Below, one piece after another: positions 18,074 through 27,579 of a stretch of 64,000 nt of DNA. Position 1 is the first letter of the stretch, and every line of letters begins with the position of its first letter. Source of the stretch: Sphingobium cloacae (GTDB lineage: Bacteria; Pseudomonadota; Alphaproteobacteria; Sphingomonadales; Sphingomonadaceae). Below the pieces are notes generated by a model. It had not been told where the DNA came from. It did not search any database and was given only the letters and a program-made list of their open reading frames with translations. Where the stretch lies: positions 1,240,001 through 1,304,000 of the forward strand of contig NZ_AP017655.1 in the NCBI RefSeq assembly GCF_002355855.1, given 5' to 3'. The translations under genes and the position numbers were made by a program.

Positions 18074-18823
18074 ATGACCGACAGCCCCGCGAAGAAGGCG
18101 ACGCTCTACCGCATGGTGATGCCGAACCACGTCTGCCCCTATGGCATCAAGGCGCGCTGGCTGCTCCGTCGCCGGGGCTATGCGGTCGAGGATCGCTGGC
18201 TCACCACGCGGGAGGAGACCGACGCCTTCAAGGCGAAGCATGACGTCAGGACAACGCCGCAGGTCGTCATCGACGGCCGGCGGATCGGCGGTCATGACGA
18301 CCTGCGCCGCTATTTCGGCCTCAAGGTCCGCGATCCCGACGCGACCAGCTATGTTCCCGTGCTCGCGGTCTTCGCGGTCGCCGCCTTGCTGGCGCTGTCC
18401 GTCAACAGGCTCACCGCCACGCCGCTGGTCGGCATCATGCTGCTGGAGCGGTTCGTCGCCATCGCGATGATGCTGCTCGCCATGCTGAAATTGCAGGATG
18501 TGGACCGCTTCGCCACCATGTTCCTGAATTACGACCTGCTCGCCCGCCGCCTGCCGCCCTATGGCCGGGCCTATCCCTTCCTGGAACTGGGCGCGGGCGC
18601 GCTGATGCTCGGCCATGCGCTGAACTGGCTGTCGATCCCGGTCGCGCTCTTCATCGGCGGCATCGGCGCGGTGTCGGTGTTCAAGGCGGTGTATATCGAC
18701 CGGCGCGAGCTCAAATGCGCCTGCGTCGGCGGCGGCAGCAACGTCCCGCTGGGCTTCGTCTCGCTCACCGAGAATGTCATGATGGTGGCGATGGCGCTCT
18801 GGATGGCGCTCGGCCTCACCTAG
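18074..18823 (+). CDS. Glutaredoxin-MauE fusion membrane protein
   Basis: 249 residues from ATG 18074, which has an AGGATCAGGAT ribosome-binding region. Residues about 8-85 are glutaredoxin-like: VMPNHVCPYGIKARWLLRRRGY, then TTPQVVIDGRRIGGHDDLRRYFG. The active site is CPYG with one Cys. The rest (about 95-245) has four hydrophobic segments of the MauE/DoxX type (methylamine utilisation family) with a late KCAC pair. Such proteins are thought to move reducing equivalents across the inner membrane to periplasmic disulfides. Control by the MerR protein suggests a role in metal or thiol stress. The stop overlaps the L,D-transpeptidase stop. Confidence 0.85.
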   Translation: MTDSPAKKATLYRMVMPNHVCPYGIKARWLLRRRGYAVEDRWLTTREETDAFKAKHDVRTTPQVVIDGRRIGGHDDLRRYFGLKVRDPDATSYVPVLAVFAVAALLALSVNRLTATPLVGIMLLERFVAIAMMLLAMLKLQDVDRFATMFLNYDLLARRLPPYGRAYPFLELGAGALMLGHALNWLSIPVALFIGGIGAVSVFKAVYIDRRELKCACVGGGSNVPLGFVSLTENVMMVAMALWMALGLT

Positions 18824-20436
18824 CTGCCGCCGTCCCGCTCATAGACGTCGGGCAGGAAGCTCACCCCTTCCTTGGCCGGCACCGCGGTCAGATAGGTGAG
18901 GTAGACCGGCACCGCCTGCGGCAGCGGCCGATGCTGTTCCGGCTTGTCCGAATCCGTCGCCAGCGCCTTGCCGAAGAACCATTTGCCCAGCCTCGGCGCA
19001 TCCTCCAGCCGGACGCAGCCATTGCTGAACTGCCGCGCGGGCTTGGCGAACAGGTCGCGCGAAGGCGTATCGTGCAGGTAGATGCCCAGGTCGTTGGGGA
19101 ACATGAACTTCATCCGCCCCATGGAATTGCCCCGCCCCGGCAGTTCGCGCACGCGCAATTCCTGCCGCCCGTCCGCCACCGCCTGCCAGTCGATGCTGCT
19201 CTGCCTGAGCTTCTGCGGGTTGGCGCTCCAGTCCGACAGCGCCTCATAATTCATCTTCTGGAGCGAAGCGCCATCCAATATCTTCGGCGCGATCTTCCGT
19301 TCGACCAGATCGGACGGCACGTTCCAATAAGGGTTCAGCGTCGCATAGCGGATCATGCCCGCCATCATCGGCGTCTGGCTTTCCTTCGCGCCGACCACGA
19401 CCTTCATCGTGCCGTCCAGCTTGCCCTCGCCATAATACCAGAGCCGCGCCGACGCCGCGTCCACCACCACATGCCGCACCCATGGGCCGGGCAGCAGCCG
19501 CGTCCGCTCCATGTTGAGCGCCAGCGCGCGCAGATAATATCGCGGCCCGCGATTGAGCGCCGTCACCGTCTGCGTGCCCGCGATGCCGTCGGGCGTCAGG
19601 CCATGGTCGCCCTGGAACGCCTTCACCTTCGCGGCCAGCGCCTTGTCATAGCTTCCGCCCGGCGTCAGCCCCAGCCGCTCGCGCAGCGCGGCCACGCCCG
19701 GCCCCTTCGCCCCGGCTTTGAGCTTGAGGCCCGTGGGCACCCCCACATCGGGCAGGTCCGCCCATGTCTTGGCATAGCCCGCCCGCGCCTTGCGCAACTG
19801 CATGTAGAAGGGGCTCATCCAGCCCGCCTTCTCCACATAATCCGCGAAGGAGGATGTCACCGCCGCCGCGCGCAATATGTCCACCGGGCCGGGGTCGCGC
19901 GGCTCCACTTCCGGATCGAGGTAGCGCATCTTCACCGCCTTGGACGGCTTGCGCATGTCGGCCACCAGCTTCGCGAAGCTCTTCGAGAGCGCCAGTTCCG
20001 CGCTCGCCAGCGCCCTGGGATCGCCGCTGGCGTTCGCGTCCCCGATCGCCTTGCGCAACCCCCTGGGGTCGTAGCTGCCGGGTTTCAGCCCATCGGCTTC
20101 CGCGCCGTCGATCAGGTCCAGCAAGGCGTCAGCCTGCGGCCCGATGGCGTTCTTTTCGACCCAGATCGGCCAGAAACCGCGCGGCCCGTAGAAATCGCGC
20201 AGCTTGCCACCCACCTGCGCGCGGATTTCCGCCGCCACGCTGGATCGCGCGGGCGCTTCTTGAACGGCGGCGTCCTGCGCATGGGCGACCGGCGCGGCGC
20301 CAAGGCCCGCCATCAGTCCGGCAATGAGGATGGAAGCAAGGGAAGGGGCGCGGCGGATGTGCCGCGCCCGGAAAGACTGGGTGATCAGCCGCGTTCTCCC
20401 CGCCGCGAAGGCACGGGCGGCGGCGGCGGCCGGCAA
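18820..20436 (-). CDS. L,D-transpeptidase, YcbB/LdtD-like
   Basis: Up to 538 residues. A signal-like segment ASILIAGLMAGLGAAPVAHA is followed by a scaffold region, a peptidoglycan-binding repeat (KAFQGDHGLTPDGIAGTQT) and the YkuD catalytic domain ending IYLHDTPSRDLF...QFSNGCVRLEDAPRLG, with the active Cys in SNGCVRL. It makes 3-3 crosslinks in periplasmic peptidoglycan. The start is uncertain: ATG 20436 overlaps the preceding lipoprotein gene by about 50 bases and leaves a long n-region; no better start with a Shine-Dalgarno is visible. The C-terminus converges on the glutaredoxin-MauE gene. Confidence 0.9.
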   Translation of the reverse strand: MPAAAAARAFAAGRTRLITQSFRARHIRRAPSLASILIAGLMAGLGAAPVAHAQDAAVQEAPARSSVAAEIRAQVGGKLRDFYGPRGFWPIWVEKNAIGPQADALLDLIDGAEADGLKPGSYDPRGLRKAIGDANASGDPRALASAELALSKSFAKLVADMRKPSKAVKMRYLDPEVEPRDPGPVDILRAAAVTSSFADYVEKAGWMSPFYMQLRKARAGYAKTWADLPDVGVPTGLKLKAGAKGPGVAALRERLGLTPGGSYDKALAAKVKAFQGDHGLTPDGIAGTQTVTALNRGPRYYLRALALNMERTRLLPGPWVRHVVVDAASARLWYYGEGKLDGTMKVVVGAKESQTPMMAGMIRYATLNPYWNVPSDLVERKIAPKILDGASLQKMNYEALSDWSANPQKLRQSSIDWQAVADGRQELRVRELPGRGNSMGRMKFMFPNDLGIYLHDTPSRDLFAKPARQFSNGCVRLEDAPRLGKWFFGKALATDSDKPEQHRPLPQAVPVYLTYLTAVPAKEGVSFLPDVYERDGGS

Positions 20437-20642
20437 GGCGGACCCTGGATCGCGTTATAGATGCCATCGGCGGTGTAATAACCGTCGATGATGCCGTCTC
20501 CATCGCGGTCCGCCGCGACCGTCCCGGCGATCGCGCCCGGCCCCAGCGGCGGCGCTGGCGCGACGGGTTCATCCTTGGTGGAGGCGCAGGCGCTCAAAGC
20601 GAGCATCCCTGCGGCGGCCAGAGCCATTTGCCGTATATTCAT
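20385..20642 (-). CDS. Small Ca-loop, proline-rich lipoprotein
   Basis: 85 residues from ATG 20642. Lipobox LSAC (Cys about residue 18) after a short hydrophobic signal. The body has one EF-hand-like loop, DRDGDGIIDGYY, and a proline-rich tail. It overlaps the start of the L,D-transpeptidase gene and probably forms an operon with it, which suggests an envelope role. I do not recognise a named family. Confidence 0.7.
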   Translation of the reverse strand: MNIRQMALAAAGMLALSACASTKDEPVAPAPPLGPGAIAGTVAADRDGDGIIDGYYTADGIYNAIQGPPCRPPPPPVPSRRGERG

Positions 20643-20801
20643 AGCATCTCCCTGTGGCGTCCGCGCGGAACGGCGGATGCCCTGCACTACTCAACGCTGC
20701 GGAAACGCAGCCGCTTCCTAACGTGCATCAGGGAAAAAGGATTCCATTACCCATTCGCAATGACGGCGAACGGAGCCTTAACCAAGGCCAGCCGTTGAAC
20801 C

Positions 20802-21677
20802 TCAGCGCGCCACCCACTCCGCCGAAGCGATCCCCTGCGCATAGAGCAGCACGGACAGGTCGCCATGCACCACCTCCGCGTCCGCCGCTTCCCGCGTCCG
20901 GGGCTTGGCATGATAGGCGACGCCCAGCCCCGCCCCCTCGATCATCGGAATGTCGTTCGCCCCGTCGCCGACCGCCAGCGTCAGCGCCCGGTCGATCCCG
21001 CCCGCGACCGCCGCTTCCAGTTCCGCCCGCTTGCGCGCCGCATCCACGATGGGCACCGTCACCGTACCCAGCAAAGCCCCGTCCGCGATCTCCAGCACAT
21101 TGGCGACCGCGCTGTCGAAGCCGATCTCCTCCGCCACCGGCCCGGTGAAGCGCGTGAAGCCGCCCGACACCAGCAGCGTCCTGGCGCCCCGCGCCTTCAT
21201 CGTCCGCACCAGCGCCTTGGCCCCGCCCATGATGACGACGCGCTCTTCCCGGCAACGGTCGATGGCCGCATCCTCCAGCCCCTTGAGCAGCGCGACCCGC
21301 TCATGCAGCGCGCCCGCGAAATCCAGTTCGCCCCGCATCGCCCGCTCGGTGATCTCGGCGATCTGCGCCTTGATCCCGGCATAGTCGGCCAGTTCGTCGA
21401 TGCATTCGACGGTAATCATGGTCGAATCCATGTCCGCGATCAGCAGCTTCTTCTCCCGCCCCGCGACCGGCTGGACGATCACGTCCACCGCGCCCAGATC
21501 AGCGAGGACCGCCCGCGCCGCCACCGGATCGCCGCCGAAGAAGATGTCCGCCGCCTTGCCCTCGTCCAGCCACCTGCTATCCACCGGCGCGCAGCCCGCC
21601 GTCGCGAGCCGTCCCACGGCTTCCGCAATATCCTCCTGACTCAAGGACGCACTTGCCACTAAGGTCGCGACGAACAT
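20802..21677 (-). CDS. serB: Phosphoserine phosphatase
   Basis: 291 residues from ATG 21677 (GTG 21683 possible). An ACT-like N-terminal domain is followed by the HAD core: DMDSTMI (nucleophile Asp), SGGFTRF, Lys in [12 protein letters not shown] and [10 protein letters not shown]. It dephosphorylates phosphoserine in the last step of serine synthesis. Its start codon overlaps the miaA start codon on the other strand, so each ribosome-binding site lies inside the opposite gene. Confidence 0.95.
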   Translation of the reverse strand: MFVATLVASASLSQEDIAEAVGRLATAGCAPVDSRWLDEGKAADIFFGGDPVAARAVLADLGAVDVIVQPVAGREKKLLIADMDSTMITVECIDELADYAGIKAQIAEITERAMRGELDFAGALHERVALLKGLEDAAIDRCREERVVIMGGAKALVRTMKARGARTLLVSGGFTRFTGPVAEEIGFDSAVANVLEIADGALLGTVTVPIVDAARKRAELEAAVAGGIDRALTLAVGDGANDIPMIEGAGLGVAYHAKPRTREAADAEVVHGDLSVLLYAQGIASAEWVAR

Positions 21678-22620
21678 GAACACTCCCGATCCCGATCAGG
21701 GCGAATCCCGCCCCCGCGTCGCGCTTATTGCCGGGCCCACGGCCAGCGGCAAGAGCGCGCTTGCCATCGCGCTGGCGCAGGCGGCGAACGGCACCGTCAT
21801 CAACGCCGACGCCAGCCAGGTCTATGCCGACCTGCAAATCCTCTCCGCCCGCCCCGATGCGGAGGAAATGGCGCAGGCGCCCCATCGCCTCTTCGGCCAT
21901 ATCGACGGCGGGGAAGCCTGCACCGCCGCTCGCTGGGCCGCGCAAGCCCGCGCGGAAATCGACCGCGCCCATGGCGAAGCGCGCCTCCCCATCCTCACCG
22001 GCGGCACGGGCCTCTATCTTCGCACCCTGCTCGACGGCATCGCCCCGGTGCCGGACATAGACCCCGCCATCCGCGAAGCCGTCCGCGCCCTCCCGGTGGC
22101 GGACGCTCACGCCGCCCTGACCCGCGAAGACCCGGAGGCCGCCGCCCGCCTCGCCCCCGCCGACACCAGCCGCGTCGCCCGCGCGCTGGAGGTCGTCCGC
22201 GCCACCGGCCAGCCCCTCGCGGAATGGCAGCGCCACAAGAGCGGCGGCATCGCCCACCGCATCGGCCTCTCCCCCCTCATCCTGCTTCCCCCGCGCGACT
22301 GGCTGATCGCCCGCTGCGACCTGCGCTTCGGACGGATGGTGGAGACCGGCGCGGCCGAGGAAGTGGAAGCCCTCCTCGCCCGCAACCTCTCCCCCGACCT
22401 CCCGGTCATGCGCGCCATCGGCGTCCGCGAAATCGCCGCATGGCTCGGCGGTGGGATCGACCGCGACACCATGCTGGAACGCGGCCGCATCGCCACCCGC
22501 CAATATGCCAAACGTCAGTACACCTGGTTCTCGCGCCAGCCGCCCGCTGACTGGACTCGCGAAACGAGACAGATTGATGCGGAATTAATTGCAAAACTGG
22601 TAAGAAAATTACAACAATGA
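21676..22620 (+). CDS. miaA: tRNA dimethylallyltransferase
   Basis: 314 residues. P-loop [11 protein letters not shown] near residue 20, [31 protein letters not shown] and the C-terminal [11 protein letters not shown] region are characteristic. It adds the dimethylallyl group to A37 of tRNAs that read U-starting codons. Start at 21676 fits the usual short N-terminus before the P-loop. It is divergent from serB with overlapping start codons (CATG) and ends 100 bases before ilvB. Confidence 0.96.
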   Translation: MNTPDPDQGESRPRVALIAGPTASGKSALAIALAQAANGTVINADASQVYADLQILSARPDAEEMAQAPHRLFGHIDGGEACTAARWAAQARAEIDRAHGEARLPILTGGTGLYLRTLLDGIAPVPDIDPAIREAVRALPVADAHAALTREDPEAAARLAPADTSRVARALEVVRATGQPLAEWQRHKSGGIAHRIGLSPLILLPPRDWLIARCDLRFGRMVETGAAEEVEALLARNLSPDLPVMRAIGVREIAAWLGGGIDRDTMLERGRIATRQYAKRQYTWFSRQPPADWTRETRQIDAELIAKLVRKLQQ

Positions 22621-22623
22621 CTG

Positions 22624-22691
22624 TTGACTTGCCATTTTCTATCCAATAGAGGCACCCACCTTGCCTTTGCCGCCGGTGCGGCGCAAAGGCA
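22624..22691 (+). promoter_or_regulatory. ilvB promoter and 5'-leader hairpin
   Basis: TTGACT at 22624-22629 is a good -35; the -10 is weak, near AATAGAG at 22645-22651. Downstream, TGCCTTTG (22662-22669) pairs with CAAAGGCA (22684-22691), and the GC-rich middle extends the stem with one bulge. No T-run follows, so it is not a simple terminator. I see no leader peptide rich in Ile, Leu or Val, so attenuation of the classical type is not supported. Confidence 0.5.
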
Positions 22692-22720
22692 TGGCCTGCA
22701 CGCAAGGGAAGGATTTCATC

Positions 22721-24469
22721 GTGGCCGAAAAGAGCGGCGCGGACATATTGGTCGAATGCCTCATTGATCTGGGCGTCGAAGTCGTCTTCGGCTATCCCGG
22801 CGGCGCGGTGCTGCCCATCTATGACGCGCTCTTCGACCATCCGAAGATCCGCCACGTCCTCGTCCGCCATGAACAGGGCGCGACCCATATGGCGGAAGGC
22901 TATGCGCGTTCCACCGGCAAGCCGGGCGTCGTGCTCGTCACCTCCGGCCCCGGCGCGACCAACGCCGTCACCGGCATCACCGACGCGCTGATGGATTCGA
23001 TCCCGCTGGTCGTCATCACCGGTCAGGTCGCGACGCAGCTGATCGGCACCGACGCCTTTCAGGAAGCCGACACCATCGGCATCACGCGGCACTGTTCCAA
23101 GCATAATTATCTGGTGAAGGACCCCGGCAAGCTGGCGGGCGTCATTCATGAGGCGTTCCATATCGCCACCACCGGCCGCCCCGGCCCGGTCGTCGTCGAC
23201 ATTCCCAAGAATGTCCAGGTCGCGACCGCGCCCTATAAAAGGCCCGAGGCGCTCGAACATGCGAGCTACCGCCCGCAGGTCAAGGCGGACGCAAAGGCCA
23301 TCGACAGCGCGGTCGAGATGCTGGCGGCGGCGGAGCGCCCCATCCTCTACACCGGCGGCGGCGTCATCAATTCCGGGCCGGAAGCCACGCGCCTGCTGCG
23401 CGAGCTGGCGGACATCACCGGCGCGCCCGTCACCTCGACGCTGATGGGCCTCGGCGCCTTTCCCGCTTCCTCGCCGGCATGGTTGGGGATGCTGGGGATG
23501 CATGGCACCTATGAAGCCAATTGGGCGATGAACCAGGCGGACCTGATCCTCTGCATCGGCGCGCGCTTCGACGACCGCGTGACCGGCCGCCTCGACGCCT
23601 TCGCGCCCCATTCGAAGAAGATCCACATCGACATCGACCGCAGCTCGATCAACAAGACGGTGGAGGTCGACCTCCCCATCGTCGCGGACGTGGGCAGCGC
23701 CATGGCCGACATGATCGCGCTCTGGAAGTCGCGCAACCACCGCAAGGCGGACCTGTCCGCATGGTGGAGCCGCATCGACGGCTGGCGCGAGAAGAAGAGC
23801 CTGTCCTATCCCGACAGCGCCGCCGAAATCATGCCGCAGGAAGCCATCGCGCAGCTCTACAAGGCGACCCGCGGCGCGAAGGACGTCATCATCACCACCG
23901 AAGTCGGCCAGCACCAGATGTGGGCCGCCCAGCATTTCGGTTTCGACGCGCCGAACAAATGGCTGACCTCCGGGGGTCTGGGCACCATGGGCTACGGCTT
24001 CCCCGCCGCCATCGGCGCGCAGGTCGGCAACCCCGACAGCCTCGTCATCTGCGTGGCGGGCGACGCCTCGGTCCAGATGAACATCCAGGAAATGGGCACG
24101 GCCAGCCAGTATCGCACGCCGGTCAAGCTCTTCATCCTTAACAATGAATATATGGGCATGGTCCGCCAGTGGCAGGAACTGACCTATGAAAGCCGCTATT
24201 CCAACAGCTATTCCGACAGCCTGCCCGACTTCGTGAAGCTGGCCGAAGCCTATGGCTGGACCGGCATTCGCATCGAAGGGCCGCAGGAACTGGAGGCGGG
24301 CATTGCCCGAATGATCGACACGCCCGGCCCGGTGATCGTGGACTGCCGCGTGGCGAAGCTGTCCAACTGCTTCCCGATGATCCCGTCGGGCGCGGCCCAT
24401 ACCGACATGCTGCTCGACCCCAGCCAGGTGGAAGGCACGCTGTCGGACGAGGCGAAGGCGCTGGTGTGA
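22721..24469 (+). CDS. ilvB: Acetolactate synthase, large catalytic subunit
   Basis: 582 residues from GTG 22721, chosen because AAGGA lies 7 bases upstream; ATG 22691 would place the ribosome site too close. Sequence shows VFGYPGGAVLPIYDAL, RHEQGATHMAEGYAR (catalytic Glu), the FAD/middle domain RFDDRVTGR and the TPP-binding GDASVQMNIQE...NNEYMGMVRQWQ. It condenses two pyruvates, or pyruvate and 2-oxobutyrate, in valine, leucine and isoleucine synthesis. Its stop overlaps the next start (GTGA). Confidence 0.96.
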   Translation: MAEKSGADILVECLIDLGVEVVFGYPGGAVLPIYDALFDHPKIRHVLVRHEQGATHMAEGYARSTGKPGVVLVTSGPGATNAVTGITDALMDSIPLVVITGQVATQLIGTDAFQEADTIGITRHCSKHNYLVKDPGKLAGVIHEAFHIATTGRPGPVVVDIPKNVQVATAPYKRPEALEHASYRPQVKADAKAIDSAVEMLAAAERPILYTGGGVINSGPEATRLLRELADITGAPVTSTLMGLGAFPASSPAWLGMLGMHGTYEANWAMNQADLILCIGARFDDRVTGRLDAFAPHSKKIHIDIDRSSINKTVEVDLPIVADVGSAMADMIALWKSRNHRKADLSAWWSRIDGWREKKSLSYPDSAAEIMPQEAIAQLYKATRGAKDVIITTEVGQHQMWAAQHFGFDAPNKWLTSGGLGTMGYGFPAAIGAQVGNPDSLVICVAGDASVQMNIQEMGTASQYRTPVKLFILNNEYMGMVRQWQELTYESRYSNSYSDSLPDFVKLAEAYGWTGIRIEGPQELEAGIARMIDTPGPVIVDCRVAKLSNCFPMIPSGAAHTDMLLDPSQVEGTLSDEAKALV

Positions 24470-24818
24470 CGCAACATCTCAGGCTCCGCATCCATGTGAA
24501 CGAACCCTGGGATTTCGAACGATCCGCGGGCACGGCGGAGCTGACCGGCTGGACCGTGGATCATGCCGATCCGGAAAATGAGGAATGGGAAGTGCATCTG
24601 GACGAAGGGTTCGATTTCCACGATCGCCGCATCGCCCGCCTTCTCGCCGGGCCGCGCTATGTGGGCGAGCATCTGACGCGGATGTTCGACGCGGTGACGG
24701 GCTTCCCCGTCCGCCTCGCCTATCGCGGCGACGGGGCCTGGCACTACGCCTTCGCGGGCATGATCTCGCAGCGCCATGAGCGCAAGGAAGAAGAACCGGA
24801 CAACGGGGCAGCCATTTG

Positions 24819-24819
<1 letters not shown>
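24466..24819 (+). CDS. Small unknown protein inside the ilvB-ilvH operon
   Basis: 117 residues, starting at GTG 24466 that overlaps the ilvB stop and ending on the ilvH ATG (TGATG). The coupling on both sides and normal codon use argue that it is real. It is acidic with short motifs such as GWTVDHADPENEEWEVHLDE and YVGEHLTRMFDAVTG. No signal peptide or membrane span. I do not recognise the family; the position suggests a link to acetolactate synthase or its expression, which is inference. Confidence 0.8.
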
Positions 24820-26416
<1,597 letters not shown>

Positions 26417-26422
26417 GTCCTT

Positions 26423-26446
26423 GCGGGAACGATCCGTTTCCGCTTT
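26423..26446 (+). terminator. Probable terminator after ilvC
   Basis: GCGGGAACG and CGTTTCCGC form a 9-bp stem (one G-T pair) around a 3-base loop just after the ilvC stop, followed by a short TTT. Weak T-tract, so termination may be partial. Confidence 0.5.
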
Positions 26447-26516
26447 CCGGACTGGACTTGCAGGGGGCGTCGCTTATTCTGGCGGCGCCCCTTGAACGTT
26501 CTGGAGAATTTGCGAA

Positions 26517-27140
26517 ATGCGGACATATCTCATCCCCGCCGCCGCCCTGCTCGCGCTGGCGGGAGGCACCGTCGTCGTCGCGCAGCAGATGCCCGCCGCC
26601 GCGCCCGGCACAAAAGACGTGTCGAAGGTCACCGGCGGCCGATATGCGATCGACCCCGATCACACGCAGATCGTCTTCGCCTATGACCATATGGGCTTTA
26701 CCAACAATGTGGGCGTCATCGCCCAGTCCACCGGCACGCTGACGCTCGACCCGAAAAACCCCGCCGCCGCGAAGGTTTCGGTCGAAGTCCCGATCGCCAA
26801 TCTCAAGACCGGCATCGCCGAACTCGATACCCATCTCATGAAGCCGGAATTTTTCGACAGCGCGAAATTCCCCAAGGCGACCTTCGTGTCGACGGGCGTG
26901 AAGGTCGACGGCGACGATGCCGAAATCACCGGCAACCTCACCATCAAGGGCATTACCAAGCCAGTGACGCTGGACGCCGATTTCTACGGCGCGGGCATGC
27001 ACCCGATGACCAAGAAGGAAAATGTCGGCTTCAACGCCACGGCCACGATCAAGCGCAGCGATTTCGGCATGGGCTATGCCGTGCCGATGGTCGGCGATGC
27101 GGTCGAACTGCGCATCGTCGCCGCCTTCGAGAAACAATAA
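26517..27140 (+). CDS. YceI-family periplasmic protein
   Basis: 207 residues with a cleavable signal peptide (about 1-21, ending VVVAQQ). The YceI lipocalin-like barrel starts RYAIDPDHTQIVFAYDHMGF and continues through AKVSVEVPIANLKTG, FPKATFVSTGV, GNLTIKGITKPVTL and GFNATATIKRSDFGM. Members bind isoprenoid-like lipids in the periplasm. It stands alone between ilvC and leuA. Confidence 0.93.
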   Translation: MRTYLIPAAALLALAGGTVVVAQQMPAAAPGTKDVSKVTGGRYAIDPDHTQIVFAYDHMGFTNNVGVIAQSTGTLTLDPKNPAAAKVSVEVPIANLKTGIAELDTHLMKPEFFDSAKFPKATFVSTGVKVDGDDAEITGNLTIKGITKPVTLDADFYGAGMHPMTKKENVGFNATATIKRSDFGMGYAVPMVGDAVELRIVAAFEKQ

Positions 27141-27149
27141 GCGACAGGC

Positions 27150-27179
27150 GGGGCGGCGGTTTCCCGCAACCGCCGCCCC
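27150..27179 (+). terminator. Strong hairpin after yceI
   Basis: GGGGCGGCGGTT and AACCGCCGCCCC form a perfect 12-bp stem with a 6-base loop, starting 9 bases after the stop codon. No T-run follows, so it is a terminator-like or mRNA-end-stabilising hairpin. Confidence 0.6.
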
Positions 27180-27224
27180 CACCCAGACGCGCCAAGGCGG
27201 GTTTTGGCCAAAGGCGGACATTCT

Positions 27225-27311
27225 TTTTCCCTTTTCCTCCTGTGGGAGAAGGATAGGGAGCCTCGTCTCACGAAGTGAGGTTAGGCGCAGTTGGATGAGG
27301 GGGGAGAGGCG
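27225..27311. repeat. Probable dispersed intergenic repeat
   Basis: A stretch of the type GGAGAAGGATAGGGAGCC, then CTCACGAAGTGAG (a small perfect dyad), then GCGCAGTTGGATGAGG and GGGGAGAGG. It resembles non-coding repeats often seen in proteobacterial intergenic DNA. Only one copy is in this window, so repeat status rests on recollection, not on a second copy here. Confidence 0.4.
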
Positions 27312-27408
27312 AAGTGACCACGCCCTTCTGACACCGCATCCCCCGCCACCCACGCCCCTGCAAAAATCGACTGGACGCGGCCGCCCGAATAGGGTTATGC
27401 CCTCTCCC

Positions 27409-27456
27409 ATGATGCAGCGTCGGCTTCTTTCCCTGCTACGACTTACACGCCCTTAG
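27409..27456 (+). CDS. Leucine-rich leader peptide of leuA
   Basis: ATG ATG at 27409, then a 15-codon frame reading MMQRRLLSLLRLTRP, ending at TAG 27454. Five of the 15 residues are leucine, encoded CTT CTT TCC CTG CTA CGA CTT. It ends about 125 bases before leuA. Its stop codon lies in the loop of a hairpin, and that hairpin competes with a longer pairing (see 27446-27510). This is the arrangement of transcription-attenuation leader peptides in amino acid operons, where a ribosome stalled on Leu codons changes RNA folding. No strong Shine-Dalgarno is visible before the ATGs. Confidence 0.75.
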   Translation: MMQRRLLSLLRLTRP

Positions 27457-27510
27457 GCGTGACTTTCATGCTGCCCGCCATTTGCAGGACGCAGCAATCC
27501 GCCTAAGGGC
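27446..27510 (+). promoter_or_regulatory. Competing leader hairpins upstream of leuA
   Basis: CACGCC (27446-27451) pairs with GGCGTG (27456-27461) around CTTA. The overlapping segment GCCCTTAGGCG (27449-27459) is also perfectly complementary to CGCCTAAGGGC (27500-27510). A third pairing, TGCTGC (27469-27474) with GCAGCA (27491-27496), lies between. The first two structures cannot coexist. A classical terminator stem with a T-run is not obvious, so the output may be on transcription or on leuA translation. Confidence 0.65.
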
Positions 27511-27579
27511 ATTTCCAACCACAAGTCATTCCACCGGATGCGCGGCAACGCGCCCGTATGCAGAAAAGTAGCTTTTCCG

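Noticed and set aside
22662..22691. Hairpin before ilvB considered as a classical attenuator
   Set aside because: No leader peptide with branched-chain codons and no T-run after the stem.
22406..24400. A 664-codon open frame antisense to ilvB
   Set aside because: It mirrors ilvB codons in high-GC DNA; His/Arg/Gly-rich with no family features.
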